NCBI GenBank assembly: GCA_030549495.1
Contig: JAUIRK010001036.1
Location: 220,001-284,000, forward strand
Source of the DNA: Nectonema munidae
Lineage: Eukaryota; Nematomorpha; Nectonematoida; Nectonematidae
Direction of reading: 5' to 3'
DNA length: 64,000 nucleotides
The stretch's first letter is position 1, and each line of letters opens with the position of its first letter. Position numbers and translations under genes: made by a program. The notes under the pieces were generated by a model that made no database searches, was not told where the DNA came from, and worked only from the letters and a program-made list of their open reading frames with translations. Positions 33,460 to 45,030 of the stretch are shown one piece after another.

Positions 33460-33520
33460 TTAAAATTAATATCATCTACTTAAAACACACAAATGGGAGC
33501 ATACATAAAAATGCCTCCAT

Positions 33521-34097
33521 ATATACATATAAAACTTTTTCTTGTAAAATTTAATGTTTTATATTTTTCAAAAGTTGTTCAAATTTTTTTGAAATTTTGA
33601 TATAAGGTTCCATTTTCATATCTTAACAGCTATGCAAAGTTTGGTGAGTTTACATTTTGTCGAAAAAGTTATAAGCACTCAAAAATTTTTTTAGAAAAAG
33701 GTATATATTCTAGGCTCTCGCTTCTTCAGCATATAAAATGCTTTGGATAAAAGTTAGTGATATAATTGATGTAACCATGAAATGGTTAGAATTGAGGAGA
33801 CATTTACCAAAAGGGAATATTGAAAATAGATATTTAATACGTGTTACTGTTTTACTTTTAAGTATATATAGGAAATGATATAAAATAAAAGGAGGCATCA
33901 ACTTAATAATAGGTCCAACAAAGAAATGATGATGTAAAATAGAAGGAGCCGGACACTTAACTGATTATTATAATATGTATAGCAAAGAAATGATGTAAAA
34001 TTGAGAGGGCATTTCGATAATTATCAAAATGTAAAAGTAAAATAATTATCAAATTCCAGACTTCATTTTGGTTATTTTTATATCAAATTTCTTGAAT
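33521..34097. other. Intron; degenerate GGAGGCAT-containing repeats
   Basis: At 33890-34010 the unit GATGTAAAAT...GGAGGCAT / GGAGCCGG...AACAAAGAAATGATGATG is imperfectly repeated about three times. It shares the GGAGGCA word with the palindrome just upstream. Nothing else is seen. Confidence 0.4.
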
Positions 34098-34367
34098 AAA
34101 ACAGACAACAGGAAACAGCTATAGATAGTAAAAAATAAAAAAAATGAAAAATCGCCTTTGCCTCTCTACATAAGCAAAAAAGCATTACTTATTATAAATT
34201 GCTGTATAGAATGCAATATGACTTAAAATATTTTATTAACTCAAAACGAAAATTCTAAAGTAATAACTATTTTAGTTAAAAGTGCTTTATTGATTATGTA
34301 GGGGAAAAGCGATTTTTCATTCTTCTATTTTTTACTTTCTATAGTTGTCCCCTGTTGTCTGTTTTTT
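34098..34367. mobile_element. MITE with ~85-bp terminal inverted repeats
   Basis: The left arm (34098-34183) begins AAACAGACAACAGG and runs through CTATAGATAGTAAAAAAT and GAAAAATCGCC to ACATAAGCA. The right arm (34284-34367) reversed is nearly the same: AAACAGACAACAGG, CTATAGAAAGTAAAAAAT, GAAAAATCGC, ACATAATCA. The total is about 270 bp with a 100-bp core. Its right end abuts a Tc1-like copy exactly, so it may have inserted into or beside that element. Target duplication is unclear. Confidence 0.65.
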
Positions 34368-34742
34368 AGCTGATAAACGCCCATTTAAATGATTTTTCTA
34401 AGGATTCGTTTTACTGTATAAAAATATCATTTGATCATTTATTATCTTCCATCAATTGCCTTGCAGAAGAATTAGGATTGAACTTTGACATTCTTACTAA
34501 ATTTCGGATATCTTTTCTTAGTAATTTTTGAAGACGACTGCTTATGACCGAAAACTTTTGCACGAAATTTAATAGATAAAATATACAAATAATAATTTTG
34601 AATAAATTAAAAAAGATAATAATCAGAAATTTTTATTACATGAAGAAATAATTATTTTAAGATAGGATTTGTAATGAATTTATTTAATATAAACAAAAGA
34701 AAAATATCATTAGCTATGGCTGAAAACATTTCCACTATATAA
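34368..34742 (-). mobile_element. Rearranged Tc1-like copy, same family as 21985-23513
   Basis: On the minus strand it carries the long 5' terminal repeat (GGAAATGTTTTCAGCCATAG at the outer end, the GGTCATAAG / GACCGAAAACTTTTGCAC inner word). It then jumps to the helix-turn-helix region (GTCGTCTTCAAAAATTACTA, GCAAGGCAATTGATGGAAGA, AAAACGAATCCTTAG, GGGCGTTTATCAGCT). Compared with the 22-kb copy it lacks about 290 bp between the terminal repeat and the mid-transposase and everything 3' of GGGCGTTTATCAGCT. It is a deletion derivative. Confidence 0.7.
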
Positions 34743-35436
34743 TGATTTTTTACAAATAAAATATACACGCTTTATTTTGAACCTCTTTGTACAAACTAAA
34801 GGAGACAAAAGCAAAAAAACTACATCTGATAGAGAAAACCTGTTTAAAAATTTGAATTCACGATAAAAAATTATTCGATACCTACTCACATCTTTGCCTC
34901 AGAAATTTTTTTTTGTAAACTAGTGTAATTTTCAATTTGATATTTATTTATATCAAAGACTTGTTTGTATTATGAGCAGAGCTTGAAAGGTGAAGCCTGA
35001 GCCCGAGGAGCCAGAAGATTTGTCTACAAGGAGCCAGAGCCTGAAAGATTTAAAATATGGTTCCTATGCCTGGCTAGAGACAACTTAAACACATAGTTGT
35101 TTCGGAAGTATATATAATCAAAATCCGAACTATTTCTAATTTTCCTATACTTTATTCAAAATGAAATTAGATGAGAATATAAATATTGTAAATATAAAAC
35201 TTATAAGTATATATATTTGTTAACAAAATTCAATATTATATGATGAAATAAATTTACTAATTCATTTTGGTTTTTGGACGTTTTGATTTTTGAACCTTTT
35301 TGGTTTCAGAAGTTTTGGTTTGGACGTTTTGACTAGAAACCAGTCAGCTTACGTTAACTGGGGCTTTAGTAAGTTTATAACCTGAAGTAATGAATTCTAT
35401 GATTTCTGTAAAACACTCGAAGGAACAGAATGTAAA
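34743..35436. other. Intron; short GAGCC-rich patch
   Basis: AT-rich. A patch at 34980-35070 has repeated GAGCC and GCCTGA words but no gene or known repeat end. Confidence 0.4.
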
Positions 35437-36029
35437 CTAGAGGTGGGAAAACTACTGCCCTGGACAGCATGCGGCCCTCTAAAGTTTTAATGCTCATTCA
35501 CAGTTTGTTTACTATCATTAATGCAAAACAATTTGATAGGCTTAAACATTTAAAATATTTATACTACACTATCACTGATTGGTTCAAAAACTACTTTCAC
35601 CAAAATGGGCCTCTGTTTTTCTCCTGTTTCATTTTTTCGGTTGAGTGTATTTAAATTTTTGAAGAACGAAGTTACTTTTGATTTATAATTATTATTTTAG
35701 GTATATATTTAATTTTAATCCTATTAATATTTTTTAAGATTACATTTTGCTAAGATGTTTTTAAATAGATTGATTAACCTTTAAAATTTTAATTTTGAAG
35801 AAAAAATAATTGCTTAAAATCAATAAAACCCTCGAATTTAACTTACAATTTCACAAAACCATGGGCTCTTAGCGGTGAATTTTTAGATGCAATCCTTTCA
35901 CAAAAAAGTTTTTGAGCCCTTATGTAAACGAAAACCGATGAATAAAAAACATGTGTTTAATAATGAAAATGAAATTCTAAAGTGTTAAGTCCTCACCAAA
36001 TCATTTTAGGTCAATGAAAGCACTTGGAA

Positions 36030-36240
36030 TAGCTATTAAGTTTTCTGGATCATCTTACGCTTGTGGGCAACTATTTCCAATTTTGAATTCTATCAAATTA
36101 GTAAAAAATAAACAGACTTACAGCTAATTTTAGTGACGAATGTTGTGCATTCAAATTATCCAAATATGAGACATCAATTAAAAGTTATCTCAATGTTTAC
36201 AGCAACAGAAATCTCATTGATTTAATAAAAGGATGCTTGT
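36030..36240 (+). pseudogene. hAT transposase C-terminal trace
   Basis: The frames include SYACGQLFPILNSIKLVKNK, corresponding to the hAT ...YLCEQLFS.MK..KSK motif. After a shift comes DECCAFKLSKYETSIKSYL, corresponding to LTDEHL...L......I. It belongs to the hAT at 35437-40268. Badly decayed. Confidence 0.45.
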
Positions 36241-36759
36241 TTTCTTGACATTTTTGCTAATAAAAATAACAAAGTTAATTATAGACTTCTTTGATTAAAT
36301 AAGGTAGCACTCATGTTTAAGAAAATACTGGCACGCTGGAATAAATAAATTATTTATGGAATGCATTTAACCCTATTAGTGATGGGGGGGTAAAACCCCC
36401 CCCCCTTCACAAAAAATTAATTGTAGAAAATTGGCTGAATCATATCCCTTCAAATTTTGTGACTTTTCCTAAAATCGCTAGCTGCATCTTTTGAAACCAT
36501 TTTCATGGTAGTTGAATGCCCCCTTCATGTCCAAAACTGTCAATCAAAATTAAAAAATTAAAATTTTTCAGCAAAATTTTGACATTATCTGTACTTAACC
36601 TTATTACTTAGGATCTATATTATATAATACCCTGAAAATTTATAATTATATACAGTTTGGAACGCATAACACTTTATATATTTAATTTTTTCAATAATCA
36701 TGGCTACTTTTTAGAAATTGTCAATCAAAATTTTGATTGATCAAAAATATATCTAATAA

Positions 36760-38190
36760 AATATACCTTCAAATTTTACATAAAATATATGTTTTTATAC
36801 TAAATCGGTCATGCTGTTTTCATTTCTGGACTCATTTTTTACATTTAGGATTTGAGAATACTTATAAGTATTAATCAAATTTGCGGTTTACTTATGAAAA
36901 TTGTCTCCAAAAACATTCCTTCATATTTTACATAAAATATATGTGTTATACTAAATCGGCCATGCTGGTTTCATTTCTGGACTCATTTTTTACGTTTAGG
37001 ATATGGAAATACCTATAAGTGTTAATCAAATTTGCGGTTTACTTCTAAAAATTATCTCCAAAAACATTCCTTCAAATTTTACAATGAAATATATGTGTTA
37101 TACTAAATCGGCCATGCTGGTTTCATTTCTGGACTCATTTTTTACGTTTAGAATGTGAAAATACCTGTAAGTGTTAATCAAATTTGCGGTTTAATTCTAA
37201 AAATTGTCTCCAAAAACATTCATTCAAATTTTACAATGAAATATATGTTTTATACCAAATCAACCATGCTGTTTTCATTTCTGAACTCATTTTTCACATT
37301 TAGAGTTTTTAAAATATCAGTCAAAATTTGCGGTTTACTTCTAAAAGCTATCTCCAAAAATATTCCCTCAATTTTACATGAAATATTTGTTTGCTGTTTT
37401 CATTTTTGAACTCATTTTTTACATTGAGGATTTGAAAATACCTATAAGTATTAATCAAATTTGCGGTTTACTTCTGAAGATTGCCTCCAAAAATATTCTC
37501 TTGAAATATATGTTTTTATACCAAATCAATCATGCTGTTTTCATTTCTGAACTCATTTTTTACATTTAAGATGTGAAAATACCTATAAGTGTTAATCAAA
37601 TTTGCGGTTTACTTTTAAAATTGTCTCCAAAAACATTCATTCAAATTTTACAATTAAATATATGTTTTTATACCAAATCAACCATGCTAGTTTCATTTAT
37701 GGACTCAATTTTTGCAGTTTGAATTTGAAAATACCTATAAGTATCAATTAAATTTGCGTTTAGTTCTAAAATTTGTTTTTATAGCAAATAGATCATGATG
37801 ATTTCATTTCTGAACCTAGTTTTCGCATTTAGAGGTTTTACTGCTAGAGTCAATCAAATTTGCGGTTTATGTCTGAAAACTATATCCCAAAATATTCTCT
37901 CTAATTTTTATGTTTTTATACCAATTCGACCATAATAATTTTAATTTCTGAAATCATTTTTTGCATTTAAAGGTTTTAAATGTCTGAAAGTGTCAATCAA
38001 ATTTTCGATTTACGTCTAATGTCTACAGAAATATTTTTGAAATTTAAATAAAATATCTGTTTATATGCCAAATGGAAGATGCTGGTTTCATTTTTGGACT
38101 CAGGTTTGGCATTTATGGTTTTAAAATATCTGATAGCTTGAATCAGATTTGCGGTTTACTTCTAGATACTGTCTTCAAAAATATTTTGAC
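36760..38190 (+). repeat. Satellite array A, ~150-bp unit, about ten copies
   Basis: The marker AAATTTGCGGTTTACTTCT recurs at about 36878, 37029, 37181, 37325, 37458, 37599, then diverged at 37751, 37857, 38001 and 38146. Spacing is mostly 141-152 bp, with shortened units of 133 and 106. Each unit also has CATGCTG, TTCATTTCTGGACTCATTTT, CCTATAAGTGTTAATC and AAAAACATTC. Divergence rises towards the right end. The short ORFs here are chance products of the repeat. Confidence 0.85.
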
Positions 38191-38929
38191 TGTAAAAAAG
38201 AAGTTCCTCTTTTACAAATGAAAAATATTTAAATCTATAGCTTATCATCTAGGATTACAGTTAACATTTTGCTATGATGGGTAGGAAATCTGAAAATTTA
38301 GAATAGGTCAGATTTATCAAAAATGGCACAGGTGCCAATATGTGAGAATTTAGTCACTATCAAGATATTTTTAATTTAAATTGAATTTGCCCATCTTTTT
38401 CCTTTTGTGTCAAAGAGATAATTTTTTAGATGAAGAACGTTGACAACGTTTTGTAATTGAACAATCAACATCACGAATGATTCATCAGAAAAAAACTATT
38501 GAAATGAGATTGGTTGACAAATATTCAGGCCTGATAATAAAATACACGATAATGATAAAAAAAGTCCAAGATCATCAAGAAGATTCTTTAATCAGAATGC
38601 TTTGAGAGAGGAAAAAAGTTATTTTATCATTTTAAAAAAAATTTCGAACACACATTGAAGAATATAAATTTCTAATGAAAAAAGAGCTACCAAGAAAGGA
38701 TCATCATAGAATGAATACCAAAATTACATACTGTAAATTATAATATGACGTAGAGACTACGAGCCGATAACGAATTTGTAGCCAAAAAGATGGAGGTCCT
38801 ATCGAGTTACATACGTTACTGTAGAATGAAATATTTTGAGTGAATTAAACACCTAAAGTTGGTTTATTAAATAAATTAAGAAAATAATTACCAGAGAAAT
38901 ACTGCAAGTAGAAGTTATTTTTATGTTTA
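38191..38929. other. Spacer between the two satellite arrays
   Basis: About 740 bp of non-repeated, AT-rich sequence in the middle of the piggyBac-type element. No transposase remnant or other ORF is recognisable. Confidence 0.5.
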
Positions 38930-40120
38930 TATATTTGACATTGATTTACATTTTTAATCGATTTTTTTGACAGGTTTTATTGATTTCATAAAAAATGAAC
39001 ATCACTATTAAATTCTGCATACTTGAAATGTATAAAAACTTTAAAAGAATTAAAATTTTAATTTTGACATGGGCTGTCATATTTAAATTATTTTGTCAGG
39101 TTTGACTAATATTTATTAAAAAAAAGGAATATAACCAGTAAAGACAGCCTACTTGAAAATGGGTATGTGTGTAAAATGCCATACACGGTAAACTTCATAA
39201 CCTCCCTATACTTTCTATTAAACGTAATTCTCTAATTTAAAAAACCGTGCCTGACCCTTTTTTTGGGATAAATCAATTTTTTGACAGTTTGGATTGATTT
39301 TTATAAAAAAATGAATAACACCACTGAATTACACATGCTTAAAAATGGGTATATATGTGTAAGAAACTTTATATTATTACTTAGATAAAAAGTTTCTTTT
39401 TAAGATGAGCTGTCATATATAAATCAATGCATTAATAACTTTAATTGATTTTTATAAAAAAAAATGAATAACACCGCTGAATTCAGCATGCTTGAAAATG
39501 GGTGTATGTGTGTAAAAAACATTATATAATTATTTAGATAAAAAGTTTCTTTTTTGAGATGAGCTGTTATATGTAAATCACTTTTTTGACTGGTTTGAAT
39601 GATTTTCATAAAAAATGAATATCACCACTGAATTCAGCATATTTGAAAATGGGTATACATGTGTAAAAAACTTTATATACTTATTTAGATAAAAAGTTCC
39701 TTTTTGAGATGAGCTGTCACATTTAGATCATTTTTTTGACAGGTTTGATTGATTTTCATAAAAAAATGAATATCACCACCGAATTCAGCATATTTGAAAA
39801 TGGGTATACATGTGTAAAAAACTTTATATACTTATTTAGATAAAAAGTTCCTTTTTTAGATGAGCTGTCACATTTAGATCAATTTTTTGACAGGTTTGAT
39901 TGATTTTCATAAAAAATGAATATCACCACTGAATTCAGCATATTTGAAAATGGGTATACATGCGTAAAAAACTTTATATAATTATTTAAATAAAAAGTTC
40001 CTTTTTGAGATGAGCTGTCAAATATAAATAAATTTTTTGACAGGTTTGATTGATTTTGATAAAAAAAAATGGACATCACCACTGACATCAGCATAGTTGA
40101 AATATATATGTAACATTAAA
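38930..40120 (-). repeat. Satellite array B, ~150-bp unit, about eight copies
   Basis: The marker GACAGGTTTGATTGATTTTC followed by ATAAAAAA recurs at about 38969, 39105, 39280, 39435, 39587, 39736, 39887 and 40038, spaced about 150 bp in the best copies. Each unit also holds ACCACTGAATTCAGCAT, GAAAATGGGTATACATGTGT and GAGATGAGCTGTCA. Reverse complemented, a unit reads ATGCTG, TTCATTTTTTAT, ATCAATCAAAC, in the same order as ATGCTG, CTCATTTTTTAC, TTAATCAAATT of array A. The array is therefore probably inverted relative to A. Confidence 0.85.
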
Positions 40121-40884
40121 AATATTTATAAAAACTTATTAATATCTGAGAAAAATAGGGAGGGGGGCACTTTACGCCCCCCCCCTACCCCAGCACTTGA
40201 GCGAACAAATTTTGCCCAGCACTAATAGGGTTAAGGCACGCAGCCCCTAAAAGGTTCGCCATCACTGGCATAGATTTTAATAGTAATAAAGTATAATGGC
40301 TTGCTACACTTTAGTTTCTTGTTTTCCATACCTATATTTTTCAGAATTTTGCAGTGATATTAATGCTAGGCGAAATTAAGACCTGCATCAGTTATACTAA
40401 GTACGCCACTGAAAATCATTATCGTCATTGTTATTATTTGGTTTTTACCGTTTACACATTTTTATTTTACACTTTTGAGTTTCAAACAATCGAATTAGAG
40501 TAAAATATATGTGCTAATTTCTCTTTCTTATTTTTTGAAAATGGTTTTTAATTAAGACTAAATAAATAATAAATTTATTAGGACATTGGCCTCTCTTAAT
40601 TTATGACTTCGGACGTTATTACAACTCCTGATTTTTTTTGGTCTGCTCCAATTCCAAATACAACAGGACTTTTTTGATTTAACAAATTATCACATTTTTA
40701 TTTTATTGTTCTTAACTTTTATTATTTGTTCATTTTAATTAATATTATATGTTAATTTGATCTTTAAAATCTCATTATTTATTAAAGAAATTTTTACTAA
40801 TTTTCTATGATATATATTATTTAAATTTGCTTTGCTCTTTTACTAACTGTTTCACTATTTCATTTTCGATAGAAGGGGTACAGA

Positions 40885-42019
40885 CACTCATAAAAATCTT
40901 GTTGATAATATTGATATCTTAACCAAAAAAGATATTAAATGTTGCTTAACTAAAGTTCTTTCTGTAATTTCGATTACTAATAATCTTAAAGATAAGATTG
41001 ATAATATTAATTCTAAACTAAACGGTCTCGATTCAATTAATTCTAAACTGACATCTTTATTTGCAGAAACTTCAGCTATCAAAGATGTTATTTCAAAGAA
41101 AACATTAAATTTTACACCACTTAGTATAACATCTAAGCCATCTTTCTCAGAGATGGTGATGAAAGCAAGCTATAATTCTTCAAAAACCGTTTCTAAGCAA
41201 AATAATAATACGTTTGTTCCTCCTAAATCTCAAAATTCTTTCAATCCTAAATATAGCATTAAAATAAAAAGTTTCTTTTCAGAAGCTTTATCTAAAACAA
41301 GTATTGAAAAACGTATAACAGACTTATTAAAACCGTTGAGTAATGGTTTGTGCTTCACTAAATACAAAATTGTCACGATGGCTCCTTGCTCATCGAATCT
41401 TCAGTTGATGATTCTCGAAGCCGACTTCAAGCTTTTTTGACAACAAATGACTAAGTTTTTGAAAGATTAATTCAAAGATTGCCCACTTTTGTAATAAGGA
41501 ACATAGATAATACAGTTAGTATCGATCAAATTAAGGAAGCTATTTGTATGCAAAATAAAATACCTGAAAATTCTCTACTAAAAGTTTTTAAGTTAAGTCT
41601 ATTTAAGAAATCTGACTTCTGTAATGTAGCGTTTAGGGTAAGCAAAGAATGGGTCAGCTATGTTCACTCAAGTAAATATATTTTTATAAATTCCTCTGCT
41701 CACTCGGTTTCTCTTTTTAAACCATTTCTCAAAGTATGCTATAAATGTTTAAGTTATGGACATATTAGTACTGATTGTTTAAAAGACCCCTTGTGCCGAT
41801 TTTGTGGTTTAAACCATTTGTCATAAGATTGCAATAAAAAAAGTTCTGATGGTAAATTTTTCTGCAAGTTATGTGCAGATAAAAAATTAGACACTAATCA
41901 CATGGCTAATTCAAATTTATGCTATACTCTAGGAAATTTGAAAATGAATCTCTATCAAAAAGAAATTGATACCCTACGAAGTTTTAAACAATTAAAATAT
42001 TTTAATTCTTATGACTGTT
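40885..42019 (+). pseudogene. LINE ORF1 (gag-like), degenerate
   Basis: The N-terminal part contains LKDKIDNINSKLNGLDSINS, a likely coiled coil. A middle part (41479-41826) reads LPTFVIRNIDNTVSIDQIKE and ...FCNVAFRVS, an RRM-like fold seen in gag-like ORF1 proteins. It is followed by zinc knuckles CYKCLSYGHISTDC, CRFCGLNH and CKLC...H...C. Such proteins bind the LINE RNA. At least one frame change near 41437 and stops at about 41450 and 41824 break it. Confidence 0.65.
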
Positions 42020-44960
42020 GAGTATAAATATGTTTTGTTTAATTCAATAATATTTAATGATTTTGATGATTATCTTCTTTCTAACACAAAAATGATTTCA
42101 CAAGAAAAACTGAAAACCCTTTCTTCTTTTAAGAGTTCAACTTCACTCAAAATCTTACATGTAAATATTCGTAGTTTGAATGCAAATTTTGATGGACTTG
42201 TAGTTTTTCTTTCTTCGATAAATTTTACCTTTGATTTCCTCTGCTTATCTGAAATCTGGCAGGTAAACTCTTTGAATTTTTTGCTACCAGGATATCAGGT
42301 AGAAACATATGAGAGAGATAAAAGAAGTGGTGGCGTTGCTATATTTTATAAGTCCAAGTTCTCACTAACTTTATGCTCCTCTTCTTATCATAACAATGAG
42401 TATGATTTCTTAACTGCAAAGTTTGTTGTTAATAAACGTATTCTAAACATTTCTGTTTTTTATAGACCCCCTTTTAGTAGCGTTGATAGATTTATTCTGT
42501 TTTTTGAAAACTTTCTTTCAACACTTGACATGTCTATAAACAATGTTATCTGTGGAGATTTTAACATCAACATGCTTAACAGCGATTCTTGTTCGCATTC
42601 TTTTAATTTCCTAAACACACTCTTGAAAAATAATCTTTTGCCTGGAATAACTAAATGTACACGGTATTCCGGTACTCTTATTCACAATATTTTTTTTAAT
42701 TTTAGCAACACTTACGGATCTTATAATGTATATACTGATTTTTCTGACCATTATTCAAATATTTTATGCTTTCAAAAATTTTTTATACACTCTAATGTTT
42801 CAGATGAAATCGTATTTAAACGATGTTTCTCAACACGAAATCATCATACATTCAGTAGAATAATAAGTCAAACTGATTTTTCACCTGTCTATCTTGCAGA
42901 AAATTGCGAAAGTGCCTTCTCAGTTTTCATGAGGTTATACAAAAAGGTATATGATATTTCATTTCCTTTAAAACCTGTTTCTTCTAAATCATTGGTAAAC
43001 CCTTGGTTTCTTCCCGACCTTATGAAATTTAAAAAAATAAAAGAATTATTATATAAAAAATATAGAAAGAACCCGTCTTCTTATCAGAGTGAAATTAAAT
43101 ACAGAAATTACTTGAGGTTCTTTAAATATCAAGTGAAGAGTGCAAAACGTGATTATTACTCGAATAGGCTTGAACAAAATAAAAAGAACATATGGAGAAC
43201 AATTAATGAAATATTAGTATTGAAAAATAGGGGTGCGATTACTCACCAATCTGAGGATTTTATACCATTTATAATGCGAAGTGAACAAACTATATCTAGT
43301 GACTGCCATAGTTTTCTTGATGATACTCTGTCTTTGAATACTGTATCTTTTTTCTTACCTTCTCTTAATATAGAAGACATATATATATTGCTATCTCCTC
43401 TTTGAAAAATTTAAAATCTATTAGGTATGATGAAATTTGTTTGAAAGCGGTTATTTCTTCTTTGCCTTATATTGAAAATATACTTCTCTATTTATAAAAC
43501 TATTCTCTTCACTCTAAAATTTTCGCTAAGTGCCCCAAGCTGGCTAAAATAGTTCCTTTGCCTAAAAGTGGCAAGAAACTTTCTCCATCAAACTTTAGGC
43601 CTATTTCTGTCATCGGTTTTTTTCTAAAATCTTTGAAAAAATTATTTCAACTAAAATGATATCTTTTATCACCAAATTTGGTTTAATTTCTTCTCAACAG
43701 TACGCTTTCATTTCGGGATCTTCTACTGAAAAGGCATTGCTAAATTTTTGTTCCGGCATATATGAAAACTTTTATGGTAATGTTTCTTCTTTAGCTGTGT
43801 TTATTGATTTTGCGAAAGCCTTCGACTCTGTAAACCACAAATTGTTGATGCACAAATTGTTTAAACTTGGTTTTTGCTCACTTTCATTCACGGCTTTTCA
43901 GCTATATATCTGATCGGCACTTTTTTATTTCTCATAATAACTCTTCTTCATCAGTTTATCCAATGTCACAAGGAGTTCCACAAGGATCAATTCTTGGTCC
44001 GTTGTTGTTTGTTCTCTTCATTAATGATTTGCCTTCTTTTCTTTCAAAAAAAATGTACAGCGTATATCTACGCTGATGATGTAACTTTGTTGTTTAAAAT
44101 GGCTGAAAATGATTCAATAAATTGTAAAGTAAATTACTGTTTTAAAATGGTGTCAATTTGGGCAAAAATGAATTTATTGAATATAAACAATGATAAGTGT
44201 AAGTATATGATTTTCTCTAGTAGACCTTTTTTCAATGATCTTGCATTAAAAATTGACAAATTTCACCTAATAAGTTGTACCTCATTTTAGCTTTCTTGGT
44301 GTAATTTTGACGGAAAAACTTTCTTGGACATTGCATATAAAGTCTGTTATTGTCAAAATATCACGATATTCTGGCATTCTCGGAAAAATTAGGAAATTTA
44401 TTTCTCCAAAGGTTAACAAAGTACTTTATTATGCATATATATACCCCCATATAAAATATGCAAATATACTCTGAGGATCTTCTAATTATATGCTTTTGAG
44501 TAGAATAAACTCTCTCCAACACAGATTATTTTTGAACATCAATATGCATGTTATTTTTCAAGATCGCTCTATCTAAACATATACCAAATCAACTAATTAG
44601 TTTCCTCAATTTTTTTCTATAAATCTATCAACCATATTGAAGGGTTTTTTAATGACTTCTATTCTAGAAATAACTCTATTCACTCTTATAATACAAGATC
44701 CTGTGATAAGTTTCATTATTTTTACTACTCTCATAAAAGTTTTCTAACAAAGTTGAAACTTAGATCCACAAATTTTATTAATAAACATCTATATTCTCTC
44801 GATTTTTCAAGTTTGTTTAAATTAAAAAAAGCGTTCTATCTGTTCTTTATAATTCTGACTATGATTTTCGATTATAATTTTTTTGAGCTGTCGATAACTC
44901 AAATACCATATATATTCCCTAATGTTTTGTTGTTTAGTATTTTATGTATTATCTGACTAC
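42011..44960 (+). pseudogene. LINE ORF2 (endonuclease-reverse transcriptase), degenerate
   Basis: The first 464 codons (42011-43405) are open and hold the AP-type endonuclease: ILHVNIRSLNANFDGL, FLCLSEIW, RSGGVAIFYK, VFYRPPF, ICGDFNINML and DFSDHYSNIL. The RT follows in broken frames: IVPLPKSGKKLSPSNFRPIS, AVFIDFAKAFDSVNHK, QGVPQGSILGPLLFVLFIND, then IYADDVTLLF with the catalytic ADD, and a C-terminal FLGVILTEKLSW and YYAYIYPHIKYANI. Several frame changes occur between 43405 and 44300. Motif style fits CR1/Jockey LINEs. Confidence 0.75.
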
Positions 44961-45030
44961 TTGATGTGAATATATATATATTAGCGTTAAATACTTTCGT
45001 ATTTGTAATGATTATTTTCTATTATTATTA

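Larger units (their letters stand above)
32856..33520. repeat. Long inverted repeat with a MITE in each arm
   Basis: The outer arm begins ATGGAGACATTTTTATGTAT, then GCTCC and TGTGTGTTTAAAGTAGAT. The right end reversed reads ATGGAGGCATTTTTATGTAT, then GCTCC and TGTGTGTTTTAAGTAGAT. Further in, each arm holds a TTAA MITE in matching position and orientation. Then come AAGGAGGTATACACTA / AAGGAGGCATACACTA, GGTTAGC / AGTTAGC and AATTTGAAGGAGGC. Arms are about 245-270 bp around a spacer of about 130 bp. The MITE was therefore present before the arms were duplicated, or the unit is itself a composite mobile element. Confidence 0.7.
36371..40230. mobile_element. piggyBac-type element carrying two opposed satellite arrays
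   Basis: The element is flanked by TTAA on both sides (36367-36370, 40231-40234). It starts CCCTATTAGTGATGGG and ends, reversed, CCCTATTAGTGCTGGG: 15 of 16 match. TTAA plus CCC ends are the piggyBac signature. Next to each end is a G-run/C-run hairpin (left GGGGGGG-TAAAA-CCCCCCC, right GGGGGG-CACTTTACG-CCCCCC). The 3.86-kb interior has no transposase. It is filled by two tandem arrays of about 150-bp units, 36760-38190 and 38930-40120, which look like diverged copies of one repeat in opposite orientation. It is inserted in a hAT, itself in an intron. Confidence 0.7.
35437..40268 (+). mobile_element. hAT element interrupted by a piggyBac-type element
   Basis: The left end is CTAGAGGTGGGAAAACTACT, then GCATGCGGCCC. 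The right end, reversed, is CCAGTGATGGCGAACCTTTT, then GGGGCTGCGTGCC. These are the usual asymmetric ends of one hAT group (CAGAGGTGGG / CAGTGATGGCG). The TTAA-flanked element 36371-40230 sits 34 bp from the right end. Without it the hAT would be about 970 bp, a deleted copy with only a C-terminal transposase trace. No convincing 8-bp duplication remains. Confidence 0.55.
40873..45030 (+). mobile_element. Decayed CR1/Jockey-group LINE, near full length
   Basis: An ORF1 with a coiled-coil-like segment and CCHC knuckles is followed by an ORF2 with endonuclease and reverse transcriptase, in sense with each other. Both carry stops and frame changes. The copy ends in a (TAT)n-like tail near 45030. 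It lies in the 13-kb intron of the ADAMTS-family gene in antisense orientation, between the TSP1 exons at 31950 and 45446. Confidence 0.75.

Noticed and set aside
37155-37569. ORFs in the satellite array
   Set aside because: They are chance frames repeating with the ~150-bp unit.
36760-40120. CRISPR-like repeat arrays
   Set aside because: Units are ~150 bp and similar throughout, with no repeat-spacer alternation, in a eukaryotic intron.
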